Assembly: GCF_000012325.1 (NCBI RefSeq)
Contig: NC_003910.7
Span: 186,001 to 250,000 of the forward strand
Reading direction: 5' to 3'
DNA: 64,000 nt
Origin: Colwellia psychrerythraea 34H
GTDB taxonomy: Bacteria; Pseudomonadota; Gammaproteobacteria; Enterobacterales; Alteromonadaceae
Each line of letters starts with the position of its first letter. Position 1 is the first letter of the stretch. This document shows, piece by piece, positions 32,893 to 43,442 of the stretch. Under the pieces are notes generated by a model that worked only from the letters and a program-made list of their open reading frames with translations, was not told where the DNA came from and did not search any database. Made by a program: the position numbers and the translations under genes.

Positions 32893-33393
32893 ATGAAATT
32901 ATCTCGGACCGGCTGGAACAATGTCATTATTTTTTCGGTTATGACTATAATTTTATTAATCAATGCGACTAACGATAAGCTCTTTCCTAATGAAGAGAGT
33001 GCTCACAATGGTGAGCGATTAATTTTGCCACAGCATGGTGTTATTTTAACGTTAGCGATTGATTTTTCAGAAAGCCAACGTGTGTTATTAGAACGCGTGG
33101 GTCGTAGTTGGCAATTAACCGCTAAGGGTATAACGCTGGAAAAATCGGAACAGCAGATTGAGCAGATGATGTTTGCATGGCAACAGAGTAGTGGCTTAGT
33201 ACAGGCAGCTGAAATTATGATTGATAGTGCTCAAGGTGTTGCAGTAAAAATTGCTTTAGCTGGTGAATCACAGGTAAGAACTTTTATATTATACCCATTA
33301 GACGATCAATTATTAGTTTATCAGCAACGAGATAATGTCTGGTTAGCACTACCTGCAACCTTAGCCCAACAACTATTACCTGTTAGTTTGTAA
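32893..33393 (+). CDS. Membrane-anchored hypothetical protein
   Basis: A 166-residue protein with one N-terminal transmembrane anchor (VIIFSVMTIILLINA, about 11-26). The soluble, probably periplasmic, mixed domain contains LLERVGRSWQLTAKG and LLVYQQRDNVWLALPA. It sits between rpmG and mutM with its own promoter region. Function unknown. No signal-peptidase site is clear. Confidence 0.7.
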   Translation: MKLSRTGWNNVIIFSVMTIILLINATNDKLFPNEESAHNGERLILPQHGVILTLAIDFSESQRVLLERVGRSWQLTAKGITLEKSEQQIEQMMFAWQQSSGLVQAAEIMIDSAQGVAVKIALAGESQVRTFILYPLDDQLLVYQQRDNVWLALPATLAQQLLPVSL

Positions 33394-33443
33394 AGATTAG
33401 ATGCACTAGGTAACGCCTACAATTATATTCACGAGAAGAGATT

Positions 33444-34259
33444 ATGCCAGAATTACCCGAAGTAGAAGTGTGCCGCTTAGGTATAAGCCCTCATGTTATA
33501 GCTCAGGAGGTCAGTGAGGTCATTATTCGTAATAAGCGCTTACGATGGCCTATTCCAGATGAAGTCTGTTCTGCTGTTGGTTTACCTGTGCTCAAGGTTG
33601 AGCGACGTGCAAAATATCTATTATTGCGTTTTTCAACGGGGACTTTATTATTGCATTTAGGCATGTCCGGTACCATTAGAGTAATTGAACAAGATACTCC
33701 TGTAGCGAAACATGACCACTTTGATCTAGTTTTTAAGCATGGCAAAAGCTTGCGACTGAATGACCCTCGCCGTTTTGGTGCAGTGTTATGGCTAGCTAAT
33801 GATGAAGATGAACTCGGCTTATTAGCGAAACTCGGGCCAGAGCCATTAAGTGATGACTTTGCTGAGGGGTATTTGTTTAGTAAAGCAAAAAATCGCAAAG
33901 TACCTATCAAGACTTTTTTAATGAATAACCATGTCGTGGTAGGAGTCGGTAATATCTATGCTAATGAAGCACTGTTTCAAGCGGGGATTTTACCGACAGC
34001 GAAAGCAAAAGATATTGATGAACACCGGATGAACAGTTTAACGGCTATTATAAAAAAAGTGTTGAGTGCTGCCATTGCACAGGGCGGCACTACGCTTAAG
34101 GATTTTACCCAAGCCGATGGTCGACCTGGTTATTTTGCTCAATCACTTATGGTATATGGCCGAGCAGGAGAAGCCTGTGTGACTTGCAAAACAAAATTAC
34201 AGGAAATTAGACAGTCTAATCGTAGCTCTGTTTTTTGTCCTAGCTGTCAACAGGATTAA
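33444..34259 (+). CDS. mutM: Formamidopyrimidine-DNA glycosylase MutM
   Basis: A 271-residue DNA repair enzyme that removes 8-oxoguanine and nicks the AP site. The catalytic N-terminus PELPEVE (P1/E2 after Met removal), the conserved lysine region KHDHFDLVF, NDPRRFGAVLW and VGNIYANEALF are present. The C-terminal zinc finger has CVTC and CPSC. Length matches E. coli (269). Ends 4 bp from the convergent coaD gene. Confidence 0.96.
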   Translation: MPELPEVEVCRLGISPHVIAQEVSEVIIRNKRLRWPIPDEVCSAVGLPVLKVERRAKYLLLRFSTGTLLLHLGMSGTIRVIEQDTPVAKHDHFDLVFKHGKSLRLNDPRRFGAVLWLANDEDELGLLAKLGPEPLSDDFAEGYLFSKAKNRKVPIKTFLMNNHVVVGVGNIYANEALFQAGILPTAKAKDIDEHRMNSLTAIIKKVLSAAIAQGGTTLKDFTQADGRPGYFAQSLMVYGRAGEACVTCKTKLQEIRQSNRSSVFCPSCQQD

Positions 34260-34262
34260 TCG

Positions 34263-34739
<477 letters not shown>

Positions 34740-34973
34740 TTATTGTATTTTTTAACGGTTGTTAGGTGTCATTGTAATGGGATAAGTAACGTACTGACAA
34801 GTATTTATGTTTTCAATTTTTCTGCTAAGTCATCGATAATCAACAAAATTGAATAAATAATCACAAAAAAAAGCAAATAAACCTAAAGTATTTACTCAAA
34901 ACGCTTTATATATACTGAATTTTGATAGTATTATTGAGCTAGTTTTAATCAAATCAAATTAAGAAGTAGCTAC

Positions 34974-35630
34974 ATGAAAACCCGAGATAAAATAATCCAA
35001 GCCAGTATTGAATTATTTAATGAGCAAGGAGAGCGTAATGTTACCACTAACCATATCGCTGCTCACTTAGCCATTAGCCCTGGTAATCTGTATTATCATT
35101 TCCGTAATAAAGAAGACATTATTTTATCTATTTACGAAGAGTACGCACGTAGCTTGCTATTAGAGACTTTGCCAAAGGTCTCTTCAGAAGTAAAACCATT
35201 AGATTCACTTATTTTGTATATGGATTCTGTTTTTCAAACGACAATGAAATTTCGTTTCTTCTATAGCAATCTACCTGTGCTATTGGATAAAAATCCGATT
35301 TTGCGAGAAAAATATGTTGAAGTGCAACAGTCCATTTCAGAACGCGTTAGTCAACTTCTTATTTCATTAAGAGCTGCTGATTATATTGACTTTAATGATG
35401 ATGAATTGGCTGATATTGTCAGTATTTTACGTCTGATTAATACATTTTGGGTTAGTTTTCATCAAACTCAGACCATAGTGAATGAAGTGAATGATTCAGT
35501 ATTCTACCAGGGGGTACTTAAAATATTAGTTATCCTACGTCCGTATACTAAAGCACATGCAATTAGTGAACTTAATCACGCTCGCGATGTGTACCAGCAA
35601 AGATATCGTGAAGAGGCAGAAACAGCTTAA
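34974..35630 (+). CDS. TetR-family transcriptional regulator
   Basis: A 218-residue protein. The N-terminal HTH (about 5-50) shows IIQASIELFNEQGERNVTTNH, AISPGNLYYHFRNKEDI. The C-terminal ligand/dimer domain is alpha-helical and carries no recognisable signature. A 240-bp AT-rich upstream region contains no obvious palindromic operator. Targets unknown. Confidence 0.85.
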   Translation: MKTRDKIIQASIELFNEQGERNVTTNHIAAHLAISPGNLYYHFRNKEDIILSIYEEYARSLLLETLPKVSSEVKPLDSLILYMDSVFQTTMKFRFFYSNLPVLLDKNPILREKYVEVQQSISERVSQLLISLRAADYIDFNDDELADIVSILRLINTFWVSFHQTQTIVNEVNDSVFYQGVLKILVILRPYTKAHAISELNHARDVYQQRYREEAETA

Positions 35631-35636
35631 TTCTAG

Positions 35637-36677
35637 TTATGCTGTTATTTTGAATTGAAAGTTATCAGGTTTTTCATAACCTTGACTGACAGTGAAGTAA
35701 AAGCTTTCAATTCGTTGTGCTCGCTGTTGAACGTCACTTGTCTGTACAGACTTTACACCTAGATTTGAGGCTAGCTTTTGATTCGATGAGTCAGAGATTA
35801 CAGCATCTTGTGCGGATAATGTTTGATTAATTAATGCATCAAATTCATTTCTTTTATCATGATTGTTTTCATAAGCTGAAGTAGCATTTGTCTGTGTATT
35901 CAGACTTTTATCTGCTGAATCTGATTGAGTTGCTTCATTACCTTTGAGTGCTAATAACTCTGATTGTGCCGCGAGAATATTTTGTGCTGCGCTAGCTGCT
36001 ACTCGAGTATCTTGTGCTGATGGATTCGTTGGTGCCATTGCTGCAGCGTGTATTTTTTGCATCTTAACTATAGTGGCTTGTGGGTCACCTGCTACGTTAC
36101 TTAAATCTACTGCAACTTCCCCATCCGTTACATATTTTTTCCCGTCAGGCCCTATTTCAAAAGTATATGAAGGTGAGCCTGTGGCAGCACCGCCTGCCGT
36201 TGCGTGAGCTAACTCATGCGATCTGACTTCTTTATCTCTTTGTTGCAACTGAGTAATAATTTTTTCGTCAGCACGCACTTGGTTACTGTTTTTTTCAGCT
36301 CTATCGTTCTCTGAAGTGCTGCTGTTAGTGCTCGAATGTTGGTCTTCTTGGTTTTGCTTAGAATTCTGCTCGTCTTGCTGAGACTTACCTTGTTGATCAT
36401 CTTGTTGATTGTCTTGTTGATTTTCTTGCTCAGAAATAGAACTGGCAGCATGCTCTGCTTGCTTTCTTAAATTAGCAAAATCGACTTGTTCGTTTGCTTG
36501 AGCAGGTGTACGAGCTCGATCTTTATCTGAAGCGACACCTTTATCAGCAGCGGATGGATTGGTAGCAGCAACTTTGGTGATAATTTCTCGTTGATGATTC
36601 TCTCGACGCAAGCCTTCCGTAGGCGGATTGACTACGGTGGCTAAGGGTAAGTTTGCTGTATGCGGGGTTATATTCAT
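35637..36677 (-). CDS. SprA-related putative metalloprotease
   Basis: A 346-residue protein. The N-terminal half is low-complexity, rich in Gln, Asn and Ser (about 85-125), and probably disordered. The C-terminal domain has the zinc motif RSHELAHATAGGAATGSP (HExxH-like HELAH) and TFEIGPDGKKYVTDGEVAVDLS. This matches the SprA-related family found near flagellar and surface proteins. Its 5' neighbour encodes a flagellar-rod-like 100-residue protein. The substrate is unknown. Confidence 0.8.
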   Translation of the reverse strand: MNITPHTANLPLATVVNPPTEGLRRENHQREIITKVAATNPSAADKGVASDKDRARTPAQANEQVDFANLRKQAEHAASSISEQENQQDNQQDDQQGKSQQDEQNSKQNQEDQHSSTNSSTSENDRAEKNSNQVRADEKIITQLQQRDKEVRSHELAHATAGGAATGSPSYTFEIGPDGKKYVTDGEVAVDLSNVAGDPQATIVKMQKIHAAAMAPTNPSAQDTRVAASAAQNILAAQSELLALKGNEATQSDSADKSLNTQTNATSAYENNHDKRNEFDALINQTLSAQDAVISDSSNQKLASNLGVKSVQTSDVQQRAQRIESFYFTVSQGYEKPDNFQFKITA

Positions 36678-36702
36678 AAGTAAAATTAATTGCTAATTAA
36701 GC

Positions 36703-37005
36703 TTAGGCGGTTACATCAAGGAGGGTGCCTAGTGAATCATCAGCACTTTTAATCACTTCTGTTGAAGCTTTCGCTTGATACTCAGCCACTTTCAAATTGA
36801 CTATCGCTTGGTTTAAATCAGGCAATTCATTATTGCGACTTGGATTGCTTAGCTCAGTATTAACCTCACCGTTATTAGCAGGATTCTTTTGTGTTTCATT
36901 ACTCAAAGTAGTACTGGCGACAATATCCTCAGCAGCTTGATCAGCTGTTGCTCTCGCATTTTGTAAACCTTGTAAACCTGAATTCATTGCAGATGGTATT
37001 TCCAC
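36703..37005 (-). CDS. Small protein resembling the ends of flagellar rod proteins
   Basis: A 100-residue protein starting MEIPSAMNSGLQGLQNARATAD and ending LNQAIVNLKVAEYQAKASTEVIKSADDSLGTLLD. The terminal helices resemble FlgB/FlgC-type rod ends (SALNAMR... and ...VNMIEAKRAYQANVKVIQT...). The centre is Asn/Glu-rich. It precedes the SprA-like gene by 25 bp, so the two are probably co-transcribed. A link to flagellar or surface structure is inference. Confidence 0.6.
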   Translation of the reverse strand: MEIPSAMNSGLQGLQNARATADQAAEDIVASTTLSNETQKNPANNGEVNTELSNPSRNNELPDLNQAIVNLKVAEYQAKASTEVIKSADDSLGTLLDVTA

Positions 37006-37110
37006 AGGTAAGCCTTTATTGTCAATAAGCTACATTGGTTAATTATTAATCTAAACAACGAAAAAGTAAAGGTGAAATTACCCTAGAGAGGGTAACTATC
37101 CTTTATGCTG

Positions 37111-37932
37111 TTAGTTAAAGTGTGAATCAAGCCAAACGACTAATACCTGATAAAAATCATCAAGGTGAGAAATAAATGGTGCATGAGAAGCATCAGCAAA
37201 TAAGTGTTGGTCACTATTTGGTGCTAAATAACTGATTTTTTCCATTACTTCTTTGGGCACTAAGCTATCGTTATGCCCGTATAACCGTAGAAGTGGTTGT
37301 TTGATTTTTGATAAATGTAGGCGAAGATCACTGTTACTTAATAACGCGAGTGAGTCAGCTAAAGTTTGCTGACTAGGGAGAGTATGTGCCATAACTAACT
37401 GGGTAATTAGTTTTAAGTCTTGTCGGATATGAGGGCTGCCCATTGCTTGAATCTTTAAAAAACCACTAATTGTTTTCGCAGTATCTTGTGCTAATTGTTT
37501 ATGAAAGCTCTCTAATACATTTTCTTTTATACCTGGCCAGTTATCTGTCGGTTGTTCGACAAAATATGGGCTACTGGCAACAGTAATTGATGCTAATACT
37601 TTCTCTGGGTACTTAAGTGACATTTCCGTCGCTATTAAGCCGCCTAATGACCAACCAAGGTAAATAGCCGGTTGGTCAATTACTTGTTCGATATGATGGC
37701 AAATATTTGCTAAAGAGTAAGGTTTTATATCAACAGCGCTATTGATACCAAAGCCTGGTAGATCAATGGTTATGAGCTGATAGATACTCTCATCGTTTCT
37801 ATGGAATAACTCTAACAGTGGCTGCCAAACACCTGAATTTAACCCCCAACCATGAAGAAGAACAATAGGAATTACATTTTTTTTTAGTGTGTTATTAGGA
37901 GAAAATGTGGAAAATGTTAAGCTTTTTGCCAT
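37111..37932 (-). CDS. bioH: Pimeloyl-ACP methyl ester esterase BioH
   Basis: A 273-residue alpha/beta hydrolase that frees pimeloyl-ACP from its methyl ester in biotin synthesis. Motifs: LLHGWGLNSGVW (oxyanion region), nucleophile in YLGWSLGGLIA, acid in RLYGHNDSLVP and His in FADASHAPF. Divergent from comF, the gene order also seen in enterobacteria (bioH-gntX). Confidence 0.9.
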   Translation of the reverse strand: MAKSLTFSTFSPNNTLKKNVIPIVLLHGWGLNSGVWQPLLELFHRNDESIYQLITIDLPGFGINSAVDIKPYSLANICHHIEQVIDQPAIYLGWSLGGLIATEMSLKYPEKVLASITVASSPYFVEQPTDNWPGIKENVLESFHKQLAQDTAKTISGFLKIQAMGSPHIRQDLKLITQLVMAHTLPSQQTLADSLALLSNSDLRLHLSKIKQPLLRLYGHNDSLVPKEVMEKISYLAPNSDQHLFADASHAPFISHLDDFYQVLVVWLDSHFN

Positions 37933-37995
37933 GCTTATTACTGCACTATAATTATCATGGTATTAGTTTATATCATAAGGCAAAAGGTAAGCAAT

Positions 37996-38778
37996 ATGGC
38001 ATGGAAGCTAGATTCAAATATATTTAAGCGGTATTACATCGATACACTCAAGAGTATAAGCTGCTGTGATTTGTGCGGCGCAAACGTCAGTGATAGCTAT
38101 CTACTTGGTTATTCGTTATCACAAGCACTACTCTGTCAGTCCTGTGTAAATGATTTGCCCTATTTCAATCAAAGTCTAATCGCAGGTAATTTACTACGTT
38201 GGCCTGCGGTTCACCGTGCGTTACCCAATATTCACTTTGAACAGTTATTTGCGTTATCACCTTATATTTACCCCTTTAATAAATGGTTAGCTCAAATGAA
38301 ATACTTAGGGCGTTTCGAGTTAGCAAGTTTATTTAGTGTATTACTTTGTGCTCAGTGGCAAGCAATGATAATGAATCAAACCATTATCCCCATTAATTTA
38401 GTGCTAGCAGTACCTCTACATATTAAGAAATGGCAGGTTCGTGGTTATAACCAAGCGCATCTCATTGCAAAGACCTTTGCCGAGACATTATCATTACCCT
38501 ATGACGCCAACTTAGTGCTGAGAGTAAAAAACAATGATAGCCAAATGGGAAAAACGGGCAGTCAACGACGAAAAAATTTAGCCAACGCCTTTGCTTTACA
38601 AAGAAAGTTAGGAAGCCATATAAAACATGTTTTGATTGTTGATGATGTGGTCACAACTGGCACCACAGTCAGTGAGATAAGCAAACTGTTAAAACAAGCT
38701 GGCGTTGAAACCGTTACCTTAGTAACGGTTTGTTTAACAGTGCCTAATGCGAAGGATAATGGACCCGTGATTAGTTAA
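37996..38778 (+). CDS. comF: ComF-family phosphoribosyltransferase-like protein
   Basis: The start is set at the ATG at 37996 (MAWKLDSN), preceded by AAAGG. The 260-residue product has an N-terminal CCDLCGANV / LCQSCV zinc ribbon and a C-terminal type I PRTase fold with HVLIVDDVVTTGTTVSEI (PRPP loop). ComF/GntX proteins assist DNA uptake in naturally competent bacteria. Divergent neighbour is bioH. Confidence 0.88.
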   Translation: MAWKLDSNIFKRYYIDTLKSISCCDLCGANVSDSYLLGYSLSQALLCQSCVNDLPYFNQSLIAGNLLRWPAVHRALPNIHFEQLFALSPYIYPFNKWLAQMKYLGRFELASLFSVLLCAQWQAMIMNQTIIPINLVLAVPLHIKKWQVRGYNQAHLIAKTFAETLSLPYDANLVLRVKNNDSQMGKTGSQRRKNLANAFALQRKLGSHIKHVLIVDDVVTTGTTVSEISKLLKQAGVETVTLVTVCLTVPNAKDNGPVIS

Positions 38779-38790
38779 TCTTTTATCAAA

Positions 38791-41367
38791 TTATTTATAT
38801 GGCGCAGAAAAAGCTTTACTAAAAAATAAACTGTTAGCGAGTAATTTTGCACTCCCATGCCAATAACCTCTAAATGCTAGTACCTCTGTTGTTGCTATTA
38901 CTCGGCCTTTGCCGACATTGTGAGCAACAATCGCGGCATTATGTGCTAATCGATTAACCAAGTTTTTGTCAGTATAACCACTGAGTAAAGGTGCTGGCGT
39001 ATATTTTGCTAAGGTTATAAATGGCTGTTGGGGATGTTCCATTATCAAATTACTATTACGGAATAAAGGCAATAAGCTTTGTTGATAGCCATAAGCTAGC
39101 GGATGGCTAGTATCTAACTGTACTTGGAAAATAGCGCCCGCAATACGTTTACGACTAGCGAGGCTTTCTTTATCTTGATAGTTGAGTTTTTCATCATCAA
39201 ACAATTGATTTATCTGTTCTTTAGTAACAAACCTAGCACGTAATATTTCTTGTTTGGCTAACCAAAGAGACGCACGCTTTTGACTGATTATCACCCCGCC
39301 TTGTTTAACCCATGCTTTGATTTTTTTCGCAGTATCATCAGTAACGTGCTGGTAATCACCATCAACGAGAATGATATGGCTATAGCTCGATAAGTCGACT
39401 TGTCTTAACTGATTATGGTCGATAATAGATAGTGGGATATTAAGTGTTTCATCGAGATAGAAGCGGACTTCACCTGCTTCGTATTGAGATATGCCAGCAC
39501 CCCCTAATAAAAGTGTTTTAGCCTTACTAATTGGCTTTAATGAACTGCTCCCAATATCAACCCCTTTCATGGTCAAACCGGTACTAATACTGCTCAACTT
39601 AATACCAGCACTATTACTGGCGGAAATTAATGTCTCTTGCCAATTTTCGATCTGTTGAATACCTGCGGGAATCACTATGCTACCCGCTTCAAACTGCTTG
39701 GTTTCACCATTGATTAAACTTGTGAAAGGCTTAGTTGCTACTTTTGCTTTGATATTATTATTTAGAAGCTTATTGAGTAACTTAGGCGCTAAAAAGTGAT
39801 GCCATTCAAAAATGTAGCCGTACGCTGATATGCTTTTATTGTTTGGTTTGGTCGTTGAAGGCATGGCCCACGCTTGTTTCGCCAACTTTAGTCTACGAGT
39901 ACGGTTTACTGGGATAGATTCAATATTCATAGCTAACGGCATTGTCCAACCCGAAACATCATAAAAAGTATTATCTTTAAAGTTAGTTTGTTGATTAAAC
40001 AAAGCTTGAATTAGTCGAAACTGAGGTTGTGCAAGAGGTACGTAATAACTGTTATCTTTCTGGTATTCAGTATCTTCAAATTCAAAGTCAGCGATCAGCG
40101 GATAAACCTTAATTTTATGCTGCGCGAGTTTTGACAACAAAGTATTGAGGCGAAATTTATCGCTACCTTCGTGCAGTAAATAGCCGGTAAAATCTTCTTT
40201 TTTTGCTAGTTTATTACTTTGTTGATAAAACTCACTGCGGTATTGCTTTAATTGCTTTCTATTTTCCCAAGCACCATTGATGGTAGAGAGGGAGGTGGTC
40301 ACATGGTTTTCTATACTAAACTCTAACGTCAGTAAGCCATTGATTGTTTCTTGCTGCATTCCTCTAGCACTAGCTTGCTCGAACAATATACCTATGCTGC
40401 CATTAATATCAGGATAGGTTGAGCCCTTACCGTAGTAAAAATCATCGAAATTCTCTTCGCTATAATAAAGACGTTTTTGTTTATCTAATGCTGAAGCATG
40501 AAATTTTGACAATGTTGTTGTTAAGTCGACATTTCTTTTCGGAGTCAGTGGGTGAGTCCGACTTTGGATGCCAGGCTGAAAAAAATAACTGCTGTTATGA
40601 CCCATTTCATGAAAATCACCAACAACGTGGGGTTGGTATTGGTGGAAATATTCTAATCGATGTTGGCTTTCTTGTTGAGAGAGTAATAACCAGTCGCGGT
40701 TCAAGTCAAACCAGAAATGATTGGTTCGCCCTGTAACCCAGCCTTGATGGTGTTCTATATGGTTGGCATCGCTATTGTCAGTAGAATTGCGATAAGTACT
40801 AACCCAATTAACAAATCTATCCATGCCATCAGGGTTAATACTAGGCTCTAAAACTATCACGGTATTGGCAAGCATTTCAGTAAGACTTTTATCTGTGTTA
40901 GCAGCTAAATAATAAGCAACAATCATGGCTGCATTTGCACCACTTATTTCATCACCGTGCACGCTATAACCTAACCAAATAACTAAGGGGGCTTTGTCGG
41001 ATTTTTGATTATCTAGCTGACCTTTCTTTTGAGAAAACAGGTTACGTTCACTGAGAATACTCGATAGATTTGCTAAGTTTTCAGAGCTAGAAATGGTAAC
41101 GAGTAACTGTTCTCGTTGCTGAGATGTTGTTCCCATAGAGGTAATATTTACCCGCTCAGAGTCCTTCGCCAACTGATAAAAATAGCTTTTTAGTTGATCA
41201 TGTCTAACATGGCGTTGGCCAATTTCAAATCCTAAGCTGCTACTTGGTAAGGATATTTTGCTATTAAATTTGCTACCTGCTGGTAAGTAATCTTGCGCGG
41301 GCATGGCAATAATACAGTTAGAACAGAGCAGCGTAATGGATAAAATCAGAATTCGTAAAAGTAACAT
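38791..41367 (-). CDS. Secreted M14-family zinc carboxypeptidase
   Basis: An 858-residue exported peptidase. Signal peptide at 1-21 (MLLLRILILSITLLCSNCIIA); a Cys at 18 could hint at lipidation but the lipobox is poor. The M14 domain has HGDE zinc ligands (LGYSVHGDEISGANA, about 135), then NPDGMDRF, RNST and VGDFHEMGH. A C-terminal region (about 600-858) looks like a type 1 glutamine-amidotransferase-like domain (KTLLLGGAGISQYEAG, YSHIILVDGD). Probably a nutrient protease working outside the cytoplasm. Confidence 0.88.
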   Translation of the reverse strand: MLLLRILILSITLLCSNCIIAMPAQDYLPAGSKFNSKISLPSSSLGFEIGQRHVRHDQLKSYFYQLAKDSERVNITSMGTTSQQREQLLVTISSSENLANLSSILSERNLFSQKKGQLDNQKSDKAPLVIWLGYSVHGDEISGANAAMIVAYYLAANTDKSLTEMLANTVIVLEPSINPDGMDRFVNWVSTYRNSTDNSDANHIEHHQGWVTGRTNHFWFDLNRDWLLLSQQESQHRLEYFHQYQPHVVGDFHEMGHNSSYFFQPGIQSRTHPLTPKRNVDLTTTLSKFHASALDKQKRLYYSEENFDDFYYGKGSTYPDINGSIGILFEQASARGMQQETINGLLTLEFSIENHVTTSLSTINGAWENRKQLKQYRSEFYQQSNKLAKKEDFTGYLLHEGSDKFRLNTLLSKLAQHKIKVYPLIADFEFEDTEYQKDNSYYVPLAQPQFRLIQALFNQQTNFKDNTFYDVSGWTMPLAMNIESIPVNRTRRLKLAKQAWAMPSTTKPNNKSISAYGYIFEWHHFLAPKLLNKLLNNNIKAKVATKPFTSLINGETKQFEAGSIVIPAGIQQIENWQETLISASNSAGIKLSSISTGLTMKGVDIGSSSLKPISKAKTLLLGGAGISQYEAGEVRFYLDETLNIPLSIIDHNQLRQVDLSSYSHIILVDGDYQHVTDDTAKKIKAWVKQGGVIISQKRASLWLAKQEILRARFVTKEQINQLFDDEKLNYQDKESLASRKRIAGAIFQVQLDTSHPLAYGYQQSLLPLFRNSNLIMEHPQQPFITLAKYTPAPLLSGYTDKNLVNRLAHNAAIVAHNVGKGRVIATTEVLAFRGYWHGSAKLLANSLFFSKAFSAPYK

Positions 41368-41551
41368 CTAGATGACCTCGGTATTTGACTTATATAAAGT
41401 ATCAAACAAAAGCGTAAAAATCATTAGCACATAACTAAATAGCAGCGTAAAATGGTCATACTTGAGTAAAACAGTCAGGTATTTTTTCAACTGATTACTT
41501 TAAAGTAATTTTAAAGTAATAAAAGTATCCGAGAGAAAGAGAGCTAACACC

Positions 41552-42130
41552 ATGATCACTATTTCAGAAAATGCTCAACAGCATTTTATTAAATTACTTT
41601 CGCAACAAGCTGAAGGTACCCATATTCGAGTTTTTGTTGTAAATCCTGGCACAGCGAAAGCTGAATGTGGCGTTTCATATTGTCCACCTGACGCGGTTGA
41701 AGCCGATGATATTCAACTGCCATTTGAAGGTTTTTCAGCGATGGTTGATGCTGACAGCAAAGGTTTTTTAGAAGACGCAGAAATTGATTTTACCACGGAT
41801 CAAATGGGCTCACAGCTTACTTTGAAAGCGCCAAACGCTAAATTACGTAAAGTTGCTGATGATGCTCCACTATTTGAACGTGTGCATTATTTCTTACAAG
41901 CAGAAGTTAACCCTCAGTTAGCAGGTCATGGCGGCGAGTGTACTTTAGTCGAAATTACCGACGATGGTTATGCTGTATTGCAATTTGGTGGTGGCTGTAA
42001 TGGCTGTGCACAAATTGATGTTACGGTAAAAGATGGCATTGAAAAGCAATTAATTGAATTAATGGCTGGCGAAATTAAAGGCGTTAAAGATGCTACAGAG
42101 CATGAACGCGGTGACCATTCGTATTACTAA
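41552..42130 (+). CDS. nfuA: Fe-S biogenesis protein NfuA
   Basis: A 192-residue Fe-S carrier. The N-terminal degenerate A-type domain ([30 protein letters not shown]) joins a C-terminal Nfu domain with the cluster-binding CNGC ([23 protein letters not shown]). Length equals E. coli NfuA (191). It is linked to comF/bioH as in enterobacteria, with the M14 gene inserted between. Confidence 0.95.
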   Translation: MITISENAQQHFIKLLSQQAEGTHIRVFVVNPGTAKAECGVSYCPPDAVEADDIQLPFEGFSAMVDADSKGFLEDAEIDFTTDQMGSQLTLKAPNAKLRKVADDAPLFERVHYFLQAEVNPQLAGHGGECTLVEITDDGYAVLQFGGGCNGCAQIDVTVKDGIEKQLIELMAGEIKGVKDATEHERGDHSYY

Positions 42131-42142
42131 AATTTAGTTCGT

Positions 42143-42415
42143 ATGAATAAAATATTAGAAAAAATAGGCCAAAATCCACAATACAGTTTAACGCTGTTTT
42201 TACGTGGACTTGGCCTTTTTGTTATTGGTTTACTCTTTGTTGCGTTGGGATACTTTTATCACCACCTTTGGCAAATTGTTGGCATCATAACACTGGCTAT
42301 CGCTTGCTTATTGGCCGCATGGGGATATCTGGGTATTTTTGCCAATCGTTGGTTAAATATTCTTTATCGAACTCGACCCGCTAATAAGCGTCCAACCGAA
42401 AAAAACTCCCATTAA
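42143..42415 (+). CDS. Small two-TM membrane protein
   Basis: A 90-residue protein with two hydrophobic helices (LFLRGLGLFVIGLLFVALGYF and IVGIITLAIACLLAAWGYLGIF) and a basic C-terminus. It follows nfuA by 12 bp and abuts the VanZ-like gene. Function unknown. Confidence 0.7.
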   Translation: MNKILEKIGQNPQYSLTLFLRGLGLFVIGLLFVALGYFYHHLWQIVGIITLAIACLLAAWGYLGIFANRWLNILYRTRPANKRPTEKNSH

Positions 42416-42778
42416 ATGATCTTAATAACTGATTTTATAAAACAATATTGGCTTCACTTAACTGTTTTCTTACTTACTGCTATCGCTACTTTGTCTTTAT
42501 GGCCTGCTGAATATTTACCTCAAGTCCCGGGTAGTGATAAAACGCATCATTTCATCTCTTATGGCGCATTAATGTTCCCAGTAGCATTACGAAAACCTAA
42601 ATACTGGTTATGGATTACGTTAGGCTTTGCTGGCTTTAGTGGTGCTATTGAATTGATTCAGCCTTATGTTAATAGGTATGGCGAATGGCTTGATATGGCT
42701 GCGAATGTTGCAGGTTTGGCGTGTGGCATTATGTTCGCTAAGATCATTGAGTATTTCACTGTGAGTAACACTAAGTAA
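42416..42778 (+). CDS. VanZ-like membrane protein
   Basis: A 120-residue protein with three to four transmembrane helices. The motif GSDKTHHFISYGALMFPVALR, then ELIQPYVNRYGEWLDMAANVAG, is the VanZ-like family pattern (D.. H...Y/F, then R.....D...N..G). It starts directly after the previous stop, so co-transcribed with it and nfuA. A physiological role is not established in this family. Confidence 0.8.
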   Translation: MILITDFIKQYWLHLTVFLLTAIATLSLWPAEYLPQVPGSDKTHHFISYGALMFPVALRKPKYWLWITLGFAGFSGAIELIQPYVNRYGEWLDMAANVAGLACGIMFAKIIEYFTVSNTK

Positions 42779-42892
42779 CACTTGATTACACAACACATAC
42801 AGACGATGAATTAATAGTTGACCGGCATCAAGCTTGATACCTCTTGGCATGTTAGTATTCCTCTACTGTTACCTCATTAAGCCAATTACCTT

Positions 42893-43174
42893 ATGTCGAA
42901 AGAAACTCCTGCGCATCACCTTCCGGTAGCACATCCACCAAAGCGATTATGGCAGAAAATATCGTCAATCATCGCAAAAGGAAGTTTTGGCTTGGCTGCT
43001 ATTGGCGCAGTGGTAACAATTATTTATGGCAATGATGTTGAAGCCGATATTAAAGCCGCGCTTGGCGCAACTACCTTTTTTTGTGTAGCTGTTGGTGTTG
43101 TCTGTCAAGCGATGGGTAGTACGAGTATTCCAAACTTAAAGCCTACCCCGAAAGAACTTGATGATAAAAAATGA
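42893..43174 (+). CDS. Small membrane protein of unknown function
   Basis: A 93-residue protein with a Pro/His-rich start and two hydrophobic segments (KGSFGLAAIGAVVTIIYG and TTFFCVAVGVVCQAMG). It lies 114 bp after the VanZ-like gene on the same strand. No family recognised. Confidence 0.6.
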   Translation: MSKETPAHHLPVAHPPKRLWQKISSIIAKGSFGLAAIGAVVTIIYGNDVEADIKAALGATTFFCVAVGVVCQAMGSTSIPNLKPTPKELDDKK

Positions 43175-43198
43175 TATCAAGCACTTTCTTTTGTAGCG

Positions 43199-43372
43199 AT
43201 GAGTATGGCGCCAATGCTAATGCCACTCAACGATTATGCATATTCAAGCTGTCTTATTGCGGCGGTATCAACTAAGCCGTACAGTGGTATAGTAATATTT
43301 GATAGGATCAACGAGAAGACAGATAAAATAGGTGCTTATGTTGTTCGTACGGCTAGTTTTAATCCAAAATAA
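43199..43372 (+). CDS. Possible 57-codon ORF, low support
   Basis: ATG at 43199 opens MSMAPMLMPLNDYAYSS... to TAA at 43370-43372. It is mostly polar (KPYSGIVIFDRINEKTDK). No clear ribosome site. It may be a real small gene, the remnant of a longer one, or chance. Confidence 0.2.
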   Translation: MSMAPMLMPLNDYAYSSCLIAAVSTKPYSGIVIFDRINEKTDKIGAYVVRTASFNPK

Positions 43373-43442
43373 CGCCTAAAGTTCTAGTGCTTTAAAGTAA
43401 AAAACGTTATTTTATCTCATCTGATTTTTATAGGTATATACC

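Noticed and set aside
40419..40736. Plus-strand 105-codon ORF
   Set aside because: Antisense to the M14 peptidase catalytic region; Cys/His-rich by chance, no ribosome site.
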